Shown piece after piece: positions 7,492 through 17,052 of a DNA stretch of 64,000 nucleotides. Position 1 is the first letter of the stretch. Each line of letters opens with the position of its first letter. Under the pieces are notes generated by a model that made no database searches, was not told the DNA's origin, and saw only the letters and a list, made by a program, of their open reading frames with translations. Source of the DNA: JANRKB01 sp033763695 (GTDB lineage: Bacteria > Planctomycetota > Phycisphaerae > Phycisphaerales > UBA1924); contig JANRKB010000027.1 of the NCBI GenBank assembly GCA_033763695.1, positions 62,001 to 126,000 of the forward strand, in the 5' to 3' direction. The position numbers and the translations under genes were made by a program.

Positions 7492-9237
7492 ATGCGAAGC
7501 ATTCTCTCTCGATGTGATCGATCCGGGCGTTTTTGTGGGGCGGCACGCGAACCCAGCCGCGCGCGTGGCCTCACACCGGGCCTGACGCGTGACATCTGCG
7601 GCGTTGCGATCGGCGTCGCACTCGCGTTGGCCGCGGTGCTTCCCGCGTTTGGTCAAACAAGCTGGCGCGAACCCGCCCAAGGCGAGGAGATCGCGCCGCC
7701 GCCGATCACCCGTGAGTTTCGCGGCGTGTGGGTGGCGAGCGTCGCCAACATCGACTGGCCCAGCAGTCGCACGTTGACGACCGCCCAACAGCAAGCGGAG
7801 GCCGTCCGAATGCTTGACGCGGCACAGGAACTGAACCTCAACGCCGTGCTCTTGCAGGTGCGGCCAAGCTGCGACGCGTTGTACGCATCGGAACTTGAGC
7901 CGTGGTCGGAGTTTCTCACCGGTGCGAGCGGCACGCCGCCAGCGCCCGCGTACGACCCGCTCGAGTTCTGGATCAACGAGGCGCACAAACGCGGCATCGA
8001 ACTGCACGCGTGGTTCAATCCGTTTCGCGCCCGTCACTTTGAGGCCAAAGGCCCCGACGCAGAGACGCACATCTCAAAGTCGCGTCCCGAACTGGTCCGC
8101 TCGTACGACAACTACCTCTGGCTCGACCCCGGCGAACCCGACGCACGCGCGCACAGCCTGAAGGTCATGCTCGATGTCGCACGTCGCTACGACGTCGACG
8201 GCATTCACCTTGACGACTACTTCTATCCCTACCCCAAGACAGTGAACGGCAAGGAAGTGCCTTTCCCCGATGACGGACCGTTTGATCGTTCCGTGCGAGA
8301 GGGAAGCACGTTGCCACGCGGCGATTGGCGGCGCGAGAACATCAACGGCTTCATGCGCGAGCTCTACGCGGGCGTGCACGGCGTCAAGCCGCAGGTGCGC
8401 GTGACGATCAGCCCCTTTGGCATCTGGCGTCCGGGCTTTCCTTCGATGGTGAAAGGTTTTGACGCGTACGACAAACTTGCCGCAGACGCGAAACGATGGT
8501 TGAACGAGGGATGGCTCGACGCGTGTCTGCCGCAGTTGTATTGGAAGGTCGAAGCCCCGCAGCAGCCCTACGGCCCGCTGCTCGCGTGGTGGCGTGAACA
8601 GAACACCTCGGGTCGTCACGTCTACGCAGGCCTCAACGCCAGCAACGTCGGCTCGGGCACGAAGGCGTGGGAGGCGACCGAGATCTCGCGTCAGATCACC
8701 ATCGCCCGCACGACCGCGGACGAGAAGAATCCGTCTGGCACCGCGATGTTCAGCATGAAGTCGCTGGCCAACGCAGCCCTCGCTGCTGAACTCAAGCAGG
8801 TCTTTGTCGATCCGGCGCTCACGCCCGCGATGACGTGGCTCGCGTCCCAAGACAAGATCGATCCGCCGAGCGTCAGCGTCGAACGGAACAGTTCGGGGCA
8901 GACCAGCGTCTCGTGGACCCTCGCCAACCCCGCCGCGGTGCGCTGGGTGGTGCTTTCCCAGCGGGTGGCTGGCGTCTGGTGTTCGCGCATCGTCCCCGCG
9001 GCACAGGGTTTTGCGGCGATCGAGGCCGGCCCCGCGCAGCCGTCGACCGTCCAAACGCCGTCTCCGGCAGAGCCAGCGAAGACGCCTGAGCCGAGTACTC
9101 CCACGGACGCAGCCCAGACTGCGCCGCTGGTTGATGCCGTCGTGATCCGAGCGATCGATCGCGCGGGCCGCGAGAGCGAACCTGTCGTGCGGGTGCGGGA
9201 CACAACGCCGCCTGCGCAGCAAAAGCCCGAGCGCTGA
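7492..9237 (+). CDS. GHL10/DUF187-type glycoside hydrolase-like protein
   Basis: Exported protein of 581 aa. After a long basic n-region comes a Sec-type hydrophobic segment (about 35-55, ending AVLPAFGQ). The family entry motif REFRGVWVASVANIDWPS follows, then a TIM-barrel-like body with LQVRPSCDALY, ELHAWFNPFRARH, VDGIHLDDYFYP and WLDACLPQLYWKVE. These are hallmarks of the GHL10 (formerly DUF187) group, predicted to act on cell-wall or extracellular glycans. A fibronectin-III-like strand region and a Pro-rich tail close the protein. The ATG at 7492 is the only one that retains the signal peptide; much longer upstream frames are non-coding. There is no clear Shine-Dalgarno; TACAAC lies 7 nt upstream. 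Confidence 0.82.
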   Translation: MRSILSRCDRSGRFCGAAREPSRARGLTPGLTRDICGVAIGVALALAAVLPAFGQTSWREPAQGEEIAPPPITREFRGVWVASVANIDWPSSRTLTTAQQQAEAVRMLDAAQELNLNAVLLQVRPSCDALYASELEPWSEFLTGASGTPPAPAYDPLEFWINEAHKRGIELHAWFNPFRARHFEAKGPDAETHISKSRPELVRSYDNYLWLDPGEPDARAHSLKVMLDVARRYDVDGIHLDDYFYPYPKTVNGKEVPFPDDGPFDRSVREGSTLPRGDWRRENINGFMRELYAGVHGVKPQVRVTISPFGIWRPGFPSMVKGFDAYDKLAADAKRWLNEGWLDACLPQLYWKVEAPQQPYGPLLAWWREQNTSGRHVYAGLNASNVGSGTKAWEATEISRQITIARTTADEKNPSGTAMFSMKSLANAALAAELKQVFVDPALTPAMTWLASQDKIDPPSVSVERNSSGQTSVSWTLANPAAVRWVVLSQRVAGVWCSRIVPAAQGFAAIEAGPAQPSTVQTPSPAEPAKTPEPSTPTDAAQTAPLVDAVVIRAIDRAGRESEPVVRVRDTTPPAQQKPER

Positions 9238-9248
9238 AGCCGGGGCGC

Positions 9249-9278
9249 TTCTTCCAGAATCGTGCGGGCGTGTACACT
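9249..9278 (+). promoter_or_regulatory. Possible leaderless promoter of the kinase gene
   Basis: TTCTTC at 9249-9254 and TACACT at 9273-9278 are 18 bp apart, and the -10-like box ends 8 nt before the ATG at 9287. That spacing would place the transcript start at or next to the start codon. There is no Shine-Dalgarno in front of the gene. Motif-level call only. Confidence 0.35.
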
Positions 9279-9286
9279 GGCGGCGT

Positions 9287-12070
9287 ATGCCTCCAGTCTC
9301 TATTGGTCCCTACAAGATCGAACGTGAACTCGGCCGTGGCGGCATGGGCGAGGTCTTTCTCGCCATCGACACGCGATTGGATCGGCAGGTCGCGATCAAA
9401 GCGTTGCCCGAGCATCTCGCCGCCGATGCCGTGCGCCTCGCTCGATTCGAGCGTGAAGCGAAACTGCTCGCCTCGCTCAGTCATCCCGGCATTGCGACGA
9501 TCCACGGACTCGAGGAAGTCGCGGGCCGCCGCTACTTGATCCTTGAGTTTGTCGATGGCCCGACGCTCGCGGAGCGTTTGGCGGACGGTCCGATCCCGAT
9601 CGAGGAAGCGCTGACGATTGCAAAGCAAGTGGCCGAGGCCTTGGAAGCCGCGCACGAGAAGGGCATCGTGCATCGCGATCTCAAGCCGGCCAACGTGATG
9701 ATGACGTCGGCCGGTGTCGTGAAGGTGCTGGACTTCGGCCTCGCGCGCACCGAGGAGCCGACCGCATCCTCCAGCGCGATGCGCGTGCTGGCAGACTCGC
9801 CAACGGTGGCGACGCCGCCGCTGGCCCATTCACCCACAATTCCGGGCGTCATCATGGGCACGGCCGGGTACATGTCCCCCGAGCAGGCCCGCGGCAAGGC
9901 CGTCGACAAGCGGTCAGACATCTTCTCGTTCGGCTGCGTGCTCTACGAGATGCTCACAGGCTCGATGCCCTTCCGCGGCGAGACGGCGGCGGATTCGATC
10001 GGCGCGACGCTGCACAAAGAGTCTGATTTCGGGCTGCTCCCGCCGCAGACGCCGATTCGCGTGCGAGAGATGCTTTCGAGCTGTCTCGCCAAGGACCGCA
10101 AGAATCGATTGCACGACATTGGCGACGCGCGGCTGACGCTTGAGCGGGCGATCGCCGGACGCGAGTGGGTGAGCACACAGGCAACCGGCACCACGCGTTC
10201 CAAGGCGGCGCCGATCGCGGCGTTGGTCGGGCTGGCGATGCTCGGCACAGGGTGGGGGCTGGCGAAGCTGGTGGCGAAGCCCGCGGCCGTCCCGCCCGCG
10301 CAGACCTTCCATGTCTCGACAGTGATCGATGCCAAGCCGGCGTTCAACTCGCTTGTCGCGATCGCGCCCGATGCAAAGTTTCTGGTGTATGTCGGCTGGC
10401 CGGACTTGCCGCCGGAGAGTGTGAAGCCATTCGGCAACTTGATGCTGCGGCGTCTGGATCGCGACGAGACGATCGCGATCGAGGGGACTGAAGGCGCACG
10501 CGAGGCCGCGCTCTCGCCGGACGGACGCTGGATTGCCTTCGCCGCCGCGAACGATCGGGCCGGAACAAAGTTCACGCTCAAGCGCATCGCGCTCGAGAAC
10601 GGCAGGCCGTCCGGAAAAGCCGAGACCGTGTGCGACCTGCCACAGAATGTGCCGCCGGTGTTGTGCTGGGCCTCGGATCGCGACATCGTGTTCTCGCCCA
10701 ACTGGGAGCCGGTGGTGTTCATCGTCTCCGCGTCCGGCGGCGAGCCGCGCGAAGTCATGCGCGAGGACATTCCCAAGGGCATCGAGAGTTGGGGCGACTT
10801 TCGCCCGCTTGTGCCGGGCAAGTCGATTCTGGCGACGCGATGGTCGTTCGTCGGACAAAAGATCAGGCTCAACACCGAGGTCATCGATCTCACGAGCGGC
10901 AAGCGGACGCTTGTCTTCCCCGAAGCGGGGTCGGCGCAGTACCTGCAGGACGAGAGCGGCGGGTGGCTCGTGGCGATGCGCAACACCCAGACGAGCCTCG
11001 TTGCCGCCCGGTTTGATCTCGCGTCGATGAAAACAATTGGCGAGCCCGTGACGGTGTGGAGTGGCAAGCCGGTGACGGGATTCCGTCTCGCGCGGAGCGG
11101 CACGATGGCCATCGCGACCCGCCCGGGCGAAGTGATTGACCGTCGTCTCGCCTGGATCGACGAGAAAGGACAAGTGCAGCCGATCCCGGGCATGACGCGG
11201 TCCTACGGCCAGATTGCCGTGTCACCCGACGGCGGGCGCGTCCTCGCCAGCATGGACACGGCTGGCAGCGCCGAACTCATCTCCGAATGCTGGGTGCAGG
11301 ACATCGCGCGGCGCACGTCGACACGCATACCGATCCAAGGCGCGATGATCGGCATGGCGTGGAGCAGCGATGGCCAGCGGATCACCTATGGCGTGGCCAA
11401 GGACGGCGGGTTTTCGCTGGTGCAGCGACGGGCCGATGGATCAAGTGAACCGGTCACGCTCTTCACGAGCCCGGACACGCGCACGCTTCTGGTCCCGAGC
11501 GTGTGGACGCCGGATGACAAGACCTTGGCATTCCTTCAGGTCGACATGTCGAGCGAAAACCCAGACGTCTATGTGTTGACGCCGGGACCGGGTGGAGGTG
11601 CCGGAACCGCGAAGCCTTATGTGAAGTCCCCGGTCGCGGAATCGAGCGCACGCTTCTCGCCCGACGGCAAGTGGGTGCTGTTCGCGTCGAGTGCCTCGGG
11701 ACGTGCGGAGTTGTACATCCAGCGCTTCACGGGTGACGGCGAGGCCGATGCACGCTCGGAGCGACGCCAGATCAGCACCGGCGGCGTCTGGAGCACCATC
11801 CCGTGGTGGAGCCCCGACGGCAGCGAGATCCGCTACGTAAGCGACAACCAGGTGATGAGCGTTCAGGTGAAGTTGGAGCCGACCGTGAGCGCCTCCGAAC
11901 CCAAGACTCTCTACAGCATCAAGGATCTCAAGACCCGCGATTTGACGTTCGCGCCCGATGGCCGCCTGATGGCTGTGATGCAGGGCGAAAGCGAGCAGAC
12001 CACCGCCGCGATCGGAGTCGTCGTGAACTTCGCAGACGAGATTCGCGCGAAGATGGCTCTGCAGAAGTGA
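9287..12070 (+). CDS. Membrane Ser/Thr protein kinase with TolB-like propeller
   Basis: Hanks-type kinase of 927 aa. The cytoplasmic catalytic domain (about 7-275) has the glycine loop GRGGMGEVF (16-24), the ATP-binding Lys38 in VAIK, the catalytic loop HRDLKPAN (Asp131), DFG at 149-151 and a GTAGYMSPEQARGK activation/P+1 segment. All key residues are present, so it should be active. One transmembrane helix (about 308-325) leads to an external half of about 590 aa made of WD40/PD40 (TolB-like) blades with repeated SPDGRW, SPDGGR, SSDGQR and SPDGKW turns. This architecture is common in Planctomycetota and Acidobacteriota signalling. The propeller is presumably the sensor; the ligand and substrates are unknown. 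Single gene, convergent with the aminotransferase. Confidence 0.92.
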   Translation: MPPVSIGPYKIERELGRGGMGEVFLAIDTRLDRQVAIKALPEHLAADAVRLARFEREAKLLASLSHPGIATIHGLEEVAGRRYLILEFVDGPTLAERLADGPIPIEEALTIAKQVAEALEAAHEKGIVHRDLKPANVMMTSAGVVKVLDFGLARTEEPTASSSAMRVLADSPTVATPPLAHSPTIPGVIMGTAGYMSPEQARGKAVDKRSDIFSFGCVLYEMLTGSMPFRGETAADSIGATLHKESDFGLLPPQTPIRVREMLSSCLAKDRKNRLHDIGDARLTLERAIAGREWVSTQATGTTRSKAAPIAALVGLAMLGTGWGLAKLVAKPAAVPPAQTFHVSTVIDAKPAFNSLVAIAPDAKFLVYVGWPDLPPESVKPFGNLMLRRLDRDETIAIEGTEGAREAALSPDGRWIAFAAANDRAGTKFTLKRIALENGRPSGKAETVCDLPQNVPPVLCWASDRDIVFSPNWEPVVFIVSASGGEPREVMREDIPKGIESWGDFRPLVPGKSILATRWSFVGQKIRLNTEVIDLTSGKRTLVFPEAGSAQYLQDESGGWLVAMRNTQTSLVAARFDLASMKTIGEPVTVWSGKPVTGFRLARSGTMAIATRPGEVIDRRLAWIDEKGQVQPIPGMTRSYGQIAVSPDGGRVLASMDTAGSAELISECWVQDIARRTSTRIPIQGAMIGMAWSSDGQRITYGVAKDGGFSLVQRRADGSSEPVTLFTSPDTRTLLVPSVWTPDDKTLAFLQVDMSSENPDVYVLTPGPGGGAGTAKPYVKSPVAESSARFSPDGKWVLFASSASGRAELYIQRFTGDGEADARSERRQISTGGVWSTIPWWSPDGSEIRYVSDNQVMSVQVKLEPTVSASEPKTLYSIKDLKTRDLTFAPDGRLMAVMQGESEQTTAAIGVVVNFADEIRAKMALQK

Positions 12071-12095
12071 TGCGACACGCCGGGCCTTCGCGGGG

Positions 12096-13379
12096 CTACT
12101 TCAAAGCGGCGAGGAACTCGCTCAGGCGGTCCATGCCCTTGTTGATCTGCTCTTCGGAGCAGGCGAAGGAGATGCGCACGCACTTGTCGCCGCAGCCGCC
12201 GAAGTCTTCGCCGGGGACGAACGCCACGAGCTTCTCGGCGAGCAGAGCTTCGCACAAGTCCATGGCGGAGTTGATGCGGCGCCCGGGTGCGTTCGGCGAT
12301 CCCGCGCTCGTCTTGCCGAAGTGGGCCGAAACGTCGGGGAACGCATAGAACGCTCCCGTCGGCTTGGGGCAGTTCACGCCCGGCATGACGCTCAAACGCT
12401 TATGAATCACCGCGGCACGCGACGCGAACGCCGTCCGCATGCGCTCGACATCCGCGCCGGCCTCGGCGAGCGCGGTGCGGATCGCGGGATAGGTGAACGA
12501 CGTGATGTTCGTCGTCATCTGCCCCTGCAGCACGCCCATCGCGTCGATGAGTTTCTTCCCAAACACGCCCGAACCCGCGGCATAGCCGATGCGCCAGCCG
12601 GTCATCGCGTACGCCTTCGACAGGCCGTTGATGGTGAGCGTGCGCTCGGCGATCTCAGGCACCGAGCCGATCGAAAAGTGCGCCAGCCCGCCGTAGACGA
12701 TTTTCTCGTACAGCTCATCGCTGAGGACGACCAGCCCCGGCGCGACCTTCGCGCTCTCGGCGATCACCTTTGCCAGGGCGCGGATCTCATCGGGCGAGTA
12801 CATCGTGCCGCACGGGTTGCTCGGGGAGTTGAGGATGAACATCCGCGTGCGCGGCGTGATGGCGGCACGCAGCTGCTCGGGGCTGATCTTGAAGTCCGTC
12901 GCGGCAGTGGTGGGGAGTTCGATGACCTTTCCGCCGCAGAGTTCGACGATCGGGGCATAACTCACCCACGCGGGGACAGGCAGCAGCACTTCCTGCTGTG
13001 CTTCGCCGGGCGCGGGGAAGTCGAGCAGGCACTGGCACGCGACGTAAAGCGAGTGCTTGCCGCCTGCGCTGATCGCGATGTGATCGGCGGTGGTGGGGAT
13101 GCCGTTCTCGCGGACGAGTTTCTCGGCGATCGCCTTGCGGGTTTCGGGGTCGCCCAGCGTCGGCATGTACTTGGTCATGCCGCCTTCGAGTGCCTTCTCG
13201 GCGCTCTTCTTGATCTGGCCCGGCGTGTCAAAGTCCGGCTCGCCCGCCGCAAAGCTCAGCACATCGAGCCCCTGGCCCTTCATCGTCTTGGCGCGATTCA
13301 TGAACGCGACGGTGACGGAGGGCTTGAGCGAGGCGACGCGACGCGAGACGGCAAGACCGGATGTGGCGGTGGTGGTCAT
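12096..13379 (-). CDS. aspB: Class I/II PLP-dependent aminotransferase (AspB-like)
   Basis: Fold-type I aminotransferase of 427 aa, most like the AspB/AAT-I subgroup that transfers amino groups between aspartate (or aromatic/alanine substrates) and 2-oxoglutarate. Landmarks are SFAAGEPDFDTP near the N-terminus, NSPSNPCGTMY in the middle, the PLP-lysine motif NGLSKAYAMTGWRIGY and the C-terminal RISFACSEEQI. The start at 13379 gives MTTTATSGLAVSRRV, typical of the family; upstream in-frame codons add only non-conserved sequence. The exact substrate is inferred, and aspartate is most likely. Confidence 0.85.
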   Translation of the reverse strand: MTTTATSGLAVSRRVASLKPSVTVAFMNRAKTMKGQGLDVLSFAAGEPDFDTPGQIKKSAEKALEGGMTKYMPTLGDPETRKAIAEKLVRENGIPTTADHIAISAGGKHSLYVACQCLLDFPAPGEAQQEVLLPVPAWVSYAPIVELCGGKVIELPTTAATDFKISPEQLRAAITPRTRMFILNSPSNPCGTMYSPDEIRALAKVIAESAKVAPGLVVLSDELYEKIVYGGLAHFSIGSVPEIAERTLTINGLSKAYAMTGWRIGYAAGSGVFGKKLIDAMGVLQGQMTTNITSFTYPAIRTALAEAGADVERMRTAFASRAAVIHKRLSVMPGVNCPKPTGAFYAFPDVSAHFGKTSAGSPNAPGRRINSAMDLCEALLAEKLVAFVPGEDFGGCGDKCVRISFACSEEQINKGMDRLSEFLAALK

Positions 13380-13603
13380 GTCCCGAGGGTAGGACCGACC
13401 CGTTATGCCGAGGCGAACAGAATTCACCTTTGCCGGTCGCGGCACGGGACGCGATTGCTAAACTGTCGCGAGCGGCGTGGGTCACTTACGCCAACGCCAT
13501 GCGCCAAGTCGCGCGTGGGGTTCTTCGGGCTCGACGGGCTCCTCGTTGCGAGCCTCGTTCGGCAGGGTTGCGTTCACTGCTGGGTTCATCGCTGCCTTCA
13601 TTC

Positions 13604-15001
13604 ATGGGCGAACACGATCACGACAACCCGCTTGGTCTCTACACCCGCCGGGCGGCCATGGGCACGCTTGCCGCTGCGGGGTTGGGCTTTGCCCTCTTCG
13701 GCCCGCGCGGTGCCCGCGAGGCCCGCGACGGCAAGATCGTGCTGGATTACTGGGAGAAGTGGACCGGCCACGAAGGCCGCGCGATGCAGAAGGTCGTCGA
13801 TCGCTTCAACGCGACGATCGGCGAACAGAAAGGCATCCGCGTCCGCTACCTCGTGACCGCGGGCGTCGATCAGAAGGCGATGATCGCGATCGCCGGCGGC
13901 GACCCGCCCGACGTCATCGGCATGTACAACTACAACGTGCCGCAGTTCGCTGAGACTGGCGCGATCCGCCCGCTCGATGAGTTTGGCGACCTCTCCCCCA
14001 AGCAAGACCAGTATGCTCAAGGCGTGTGGCCGATCCTGACGCACCCGGACCCCAAGGACAACGGCCGCGTGCGCGTGTGGGCGACGCCCAACACGGGCGG
14101 CACGATCTGTCTCTACTACAACAAAGACGCGTTCAAGGCCGCGGGGCTTGACCCCGAGCGCCCGCCGCGCACCATCGCCGAGTTTGATGACTACAGCAAG
14201 CGGCTCGATCGCTTCGCGGGCGGCGGTTCGGGCGACATCGAGCATGCCGGCTTCCTGCACACCGAGCCCGGTTGGTGGTCGTGGATCTGGGGCTACCACT
14301 TCGGCGGAAATCTCTATGACGCCGCCAGCGAGAAGGCCACCATCAACGCCGACGCCAACGTCCGCGCGTACGAGTGGCTTGCCGCCACCGGCGCGAAGTA
14401 CGGTGCGGCACGGGCCGAACGTTTCAAGTCCGGCTTCGCGACGGCGTACTCCTCGCCGCTCAACGGCTTCCTCGACAACAAAGTTGCGATGGTCGCCCAG
14501 GGACCTTGGCTCGCCAACGTCATCAATGAGTTCAAGCCTGGGCTCAACTACGGCGTCGCGCCGATCCCGGTGAGTGAAGCCCTCTACGACCCTGCCAAGC
14601 CCGTCGGCCTCGTGGAGACCGACGTTCTCGTCGTGCCGCGTGATGCACGCCATCCTGAGGCGTCGATGGAGTTCATCCGCTACACGCAGACGCGCGAGAT
14701 CGCCGAGGAACTCGCGACCGCGCACATGAAGAACACCGTGCTCAGCCACGCGAGCGACGAGTTCATCGCCAAGCATCCCAACCGCGGCGTCGCGGTCTTC
14801 AACGCGATCGCCAACAGCCCGCGCGGCTTCATCTGTCCGCGCACCCGCGTCTGGCCGCAGTTCAAGAAGGGCATGGACGAGAACATGCAGTTCATGTGGA
14901 AGGGCACCGTGCCCGTCCGCGCGGCACTCGATGAAGTGCAGTCGATCGTGCAGGGCGCGGTCGATCGCAACGCGGCGGCCCGCAAGCGGAGGCTCGCGTG
15001 A
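13604..15001 (+). CDS. ABC sugar-binding protein
   Basis: Extracellular solute-binding protein (family 1, MalE/UgpB-like) of 465 aa. The N-terminus has twin arginines (YTRRAAMGTL) followed by a hydrophobic stretch, suggesting Tat export and membrane tethering. The mature part opens with IVLDYWEKWTGHE and has the lobes typical of maltose/glycerol-phosphate binders, for example DVIGMYNYNVPQFAETGAI and a NTGGTICLYYNKDAF strand. It is translationally coupled to the first permease through a GTGA overlap. The transported sugar is unknown. Confidence 0.88.
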   Translation: MGEHDHDNPLGLYTRRAAMGTLAAAGLGFALFGPRGAREARDGKIVLDYWEKWTGHEGRAMQKVVDRFNATIGEQKGIRVRYLVTAGVDQKAMIAIAGGDPPDVIGMYNYNVPQFAETGAIRPLDEFGDLSPKQDQYAQGVWPILTHPDPKDNGRVRVWATPNTGGTICLYYNKDAFKAAGLDPERPPRTIAEFDDYSKRLDRFAGGGSGDIEHAGFLHTEPGWWSWIWGYHFGGNLYDAASEKATINADANVRAYEWLAATGAKYGAARAERFKSGFATAYSSPLNGFLDNKVAMVAQGPWLANVINEFKPGLNYGVAPIPVSEALYDPAKPVGLVETDVLVVPRDARHPEASMEFIRYTQTREIAEELATAHMKNTVLSHASDEFIAKHPNRGVAVFNAIANSPRGFICPRTRVWPQFKKGMDENMQFMWKGTVPVRAALDEVQSIVQGAVDRNAAARKRRLA

Positions 15002-15906
15002 ACATCGGCGCAGGCATGAAGTCCGACGCGCTCCGCGGCGAGAAGACCTCGCTGGCGGGTTGGCTATGGATCTCGCCATGGATCGTTGGGTTCCTCGTGT
15101 TCATGCTGCTCCCGATGGCGATGAGCTTGTACTACAGCCTCACCGACTATCCGATGCTCGAGAAGCCGCTGTGGCTGGGGCTCGACAACTACATCCGCAT
15201 GATGAGCGACCCGGACGTGATCGGGGCCGCCGGGCGCACGCTGCTCTATGCCGCCATCTCGATCCCGCTGAGCATCTTCCTCGCGCTGGTCATCGCGGCG
15301 ATGCTCGTGTCGCGCGTGCGTTTCGTCGGCGCGCTGCAGAGCATGATCTTCCTGCCCACGCTTGTGCCGCTCGCCGCCAGCGGCATGGTCTGGCTCTGGC
15401 TGCTCAACGGCCAATACGGCCTCATCAATCGCGTGCTCGGGCTCTTCGGCATCCCCGGCCCCAACTGGCTGGGTGATTTCGCGATGGGCTCGCTGGTGCT
15501 GATTTCGCTCTGGGGCGTGGGTCAGATGGTCGTCGTCTTCGTCGCCGCGATGCAGGAAGTGCCCGAGAGCCTTTACGAGGCGGCGGAACTCGACGGCATG
15601 CACTCGGCCCGCAAGTTCTGGTCCATCACGCTGCCGATGATCTCGCCGGTCATCCTCTTCAACGTCATTACGCTGATGATCGGCGCGGTGCAGGTGTTCG
15701 CCGTGCCGTTCATCATCCGCAGTGCGACGCCCGGCGGCGACCTCAAGCGGATGGAGTTCTACACCATGGTCATGTACGACCACGCCTTCGTCAACGGCCA
15801 GATGGGCTATGCCTCCGCGATGGCGTGGGTGCAGTTGGTGGTCGTGCTGCTGCTCACCGCGATCATGTTCGCGATGAGCAAGCGGCTGGTGCATTATCGT
15901 GGGTAA
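14998..15906 (+). CDS. Sugar ABC permease, MalF/UgpA type
   Basis: Inner-membrane permease of 302 aa with six predicted helices and the EAA loop (EAAELDGMHSARKFWSITLP) that docks onto the ATPase subunit. The start is a GTG at 14998 overlapping the binding-protein stop by 4 nt. It pairs with the MalG-type permease downstream. A 154-bp spacer with low-complexity sequence separates the two permease genes, which is longer than usual. Confidence 0.9.
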   Translation: MNIGAGMKSDALRGEKTSLAGWLWISPWIVGFLVFMLLPMAMSLYYSLTDYPMLEKPLWLGLDNYIRMMSDPDVIGAAGRTLLYAAISIPLSIFLALVIAAMLVSRVRFVGALQSMIFLPTLVPLAASGMVWLWLLNGQYGLINRVLGLFGIPGPNWLGDFAMGSLVLISLWGVGQMVVVFVAAMQEVPESLYEAAELDGMHSARKFWSITLPMISPVILFNVITLMIGAVQVFAVPFIIRSATPGGDLKRMEFYTMVMYDHAFVNGQMGYASAMAWVQLVVVLLLTAIMFAMSKRLVHYRG

Positions 15907-16060
15907 GAGTTTCAACACAGAGACACAGAAATGGAAGTGGCGAAGTGGCAGAGTGGCAGAGTGGCGAAGCGCATCTCGGACCCAGTCTTTCCTGTCTTTT
16001 CCTCTCTGTGTCTCTGTGCCTCTGTGTTGAGAACTGACTTTCTGTCTTCAGGTAAGCCAC
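15907..16060 (+). repeat. Low-complexity intra-operon spacer with imperfect inverted repeat
   Basis: Spacer between the two permease genes. It has GTGGCGAAGTGGCAGAGTGG-type short repeats at about 15940-15970, and flanking complementary arms: ACACAGAGACACAGA at about 15914-15928 against TCTCTGTGCCTCTGTGT at about 16010-16026. It could fold into a long hairpin. Similar GAAGTGGC(A/G)-type sequence occurs at about 53040-53075 in opposite orientation. Not protein-coding as far as I can see. Confidence 0.5.
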
Positions 16061-16939
16061 ATGTCTGAGCGAGGTGTCAAGAAATCCCAAGGCAGAGGCG
16101 GCACGAGTTGGCCCGCCACGCTGTCGCTCATCGTCATCGCGTTGCTCTTCATCACGCCGCTGGTCTGGATGATCTCGACGAGTTTCAAGGACACCGAGGA
16201 AGCCGCCAAGGGCGGGCTGAGCCTGCTGCCCTCCGACGTGAGCAAGATGCCATCGATCATCGCCGACAACTACTCGGCGGTGTGGAACGATTCCTCAATC
16301 ACCTTCCCGATCTACCTCCGCAACACACTCATCGTCGCGCTGCTCAGCGTCGTCGGCATGGTGCTCTCTAGCGCGATTGTCGCCTACGGCTTTGCCCGCA
16401 TCCCCTTCCGCGGCCGCGGCACCATGTTCGCCATCGTCCTCGCGACCATGATGATCCCTTTCCCCGTCGTCATGGGCCCGCTCTACCTGATCTTCAAGGA
16501 ACTGGGGTGGATCGGCTCGCTCAAACCGCTGTGGGTGCCCGCGTGGTTCGGCGGCGCGTTCAACATCTTCCTTCTGCGCCAGTTCTTCATGGGCATCCCC
16601 AAGGAACTCGACGAGGCGGCGACGATCGACGGCTGTTCGCACTGGGGCATCTTCTGGCGGATCATCGTGCCATTGAGCCGCCCCGCGCTCGTCATCGTCG
16701 GGCTGTTCCACTTCATCTATGTGTGGAACGACTTCCTCGCGCCATTGATCTTCCTGACCAATCGCGATCAGTTCACGCTGGCGCTGGGCCTGCAGATGTA
16801 CCAGAGCAAGGCGGGCAACACGCCGTGGAACTGGCTGATGGCCGCGAGCACGATGGTGGTGCTGCCGGTGCTGCTCGTGTTCCTCACGGCACGCCAGGCG
16901 TTCGTCAAGGGCATCGCAGGCGAAGGGTTGAAGGCGTGA
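16061..16939 (+). CDS. Sugar ABC permease, MalG/UgpE type
   Basis: Second inner-membrane permease of the importer, 292 aa, six helices. The first helix is at about 17-38 and the EAA motif reads DEAATIDGCSHWGIFWRIIVPLSRP in the last cytoplasmic loop. A hallmark of the MalG branch is the FNIFLLRQFFMGIPKELDEAA region. No ATP-binding subunit follows, so the importer must use a shared MsmX/UgpC-like ATPase encoded elsewhere. Confidence 0.9.
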   Translation: MSERGVKKSQGRGGTSWPATLSLIVIALLFITPLVWMISTSFKDTEEAAKGGLSLLPSDVSKMPSIIADNYSAVWNDSSITFPIYLRNTLIVALLSVVGMVLSSAIVAYGFARIPFRGRGTMFAIVLATMMIPFPVVMGPLYLIFKELGWIGSLKPLWVPAWFGGAFNIFLLRQFFMGIPKELDEAATIDGCSHWGIFWRIIVPLSRPALVIVGLFHFIYVWNDFLAPLIFLTNRDQFTLALGLQMYQSKAGNTPWNWLMAASTMVVLPVLLVFLTARQAFVKGIAGEGLKA

Positions 16940-17052
16940 CGAGCGCGTGATGCGGGACGGACAGCCCGTCCCCGGTCGCAACATATCTCAGGGTTGTGCG
17001 TTCTGCGAGATGTCCGGGCAGTTGCCCAAACCGGCATGTCAGGAGAACCGCC

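Noticed and set aside
15863..16090. Open frame with a STQRHRDTE motif between the permeases
   Set aside because: Such frames are common translations of dispersed low-complexity repeats, not genes.
16954..16972. GGGACGG/CCGTCCC hairpin after the permease gene
   Set aside because: Stem is good but no U tract follows, so it is not called a terminator.
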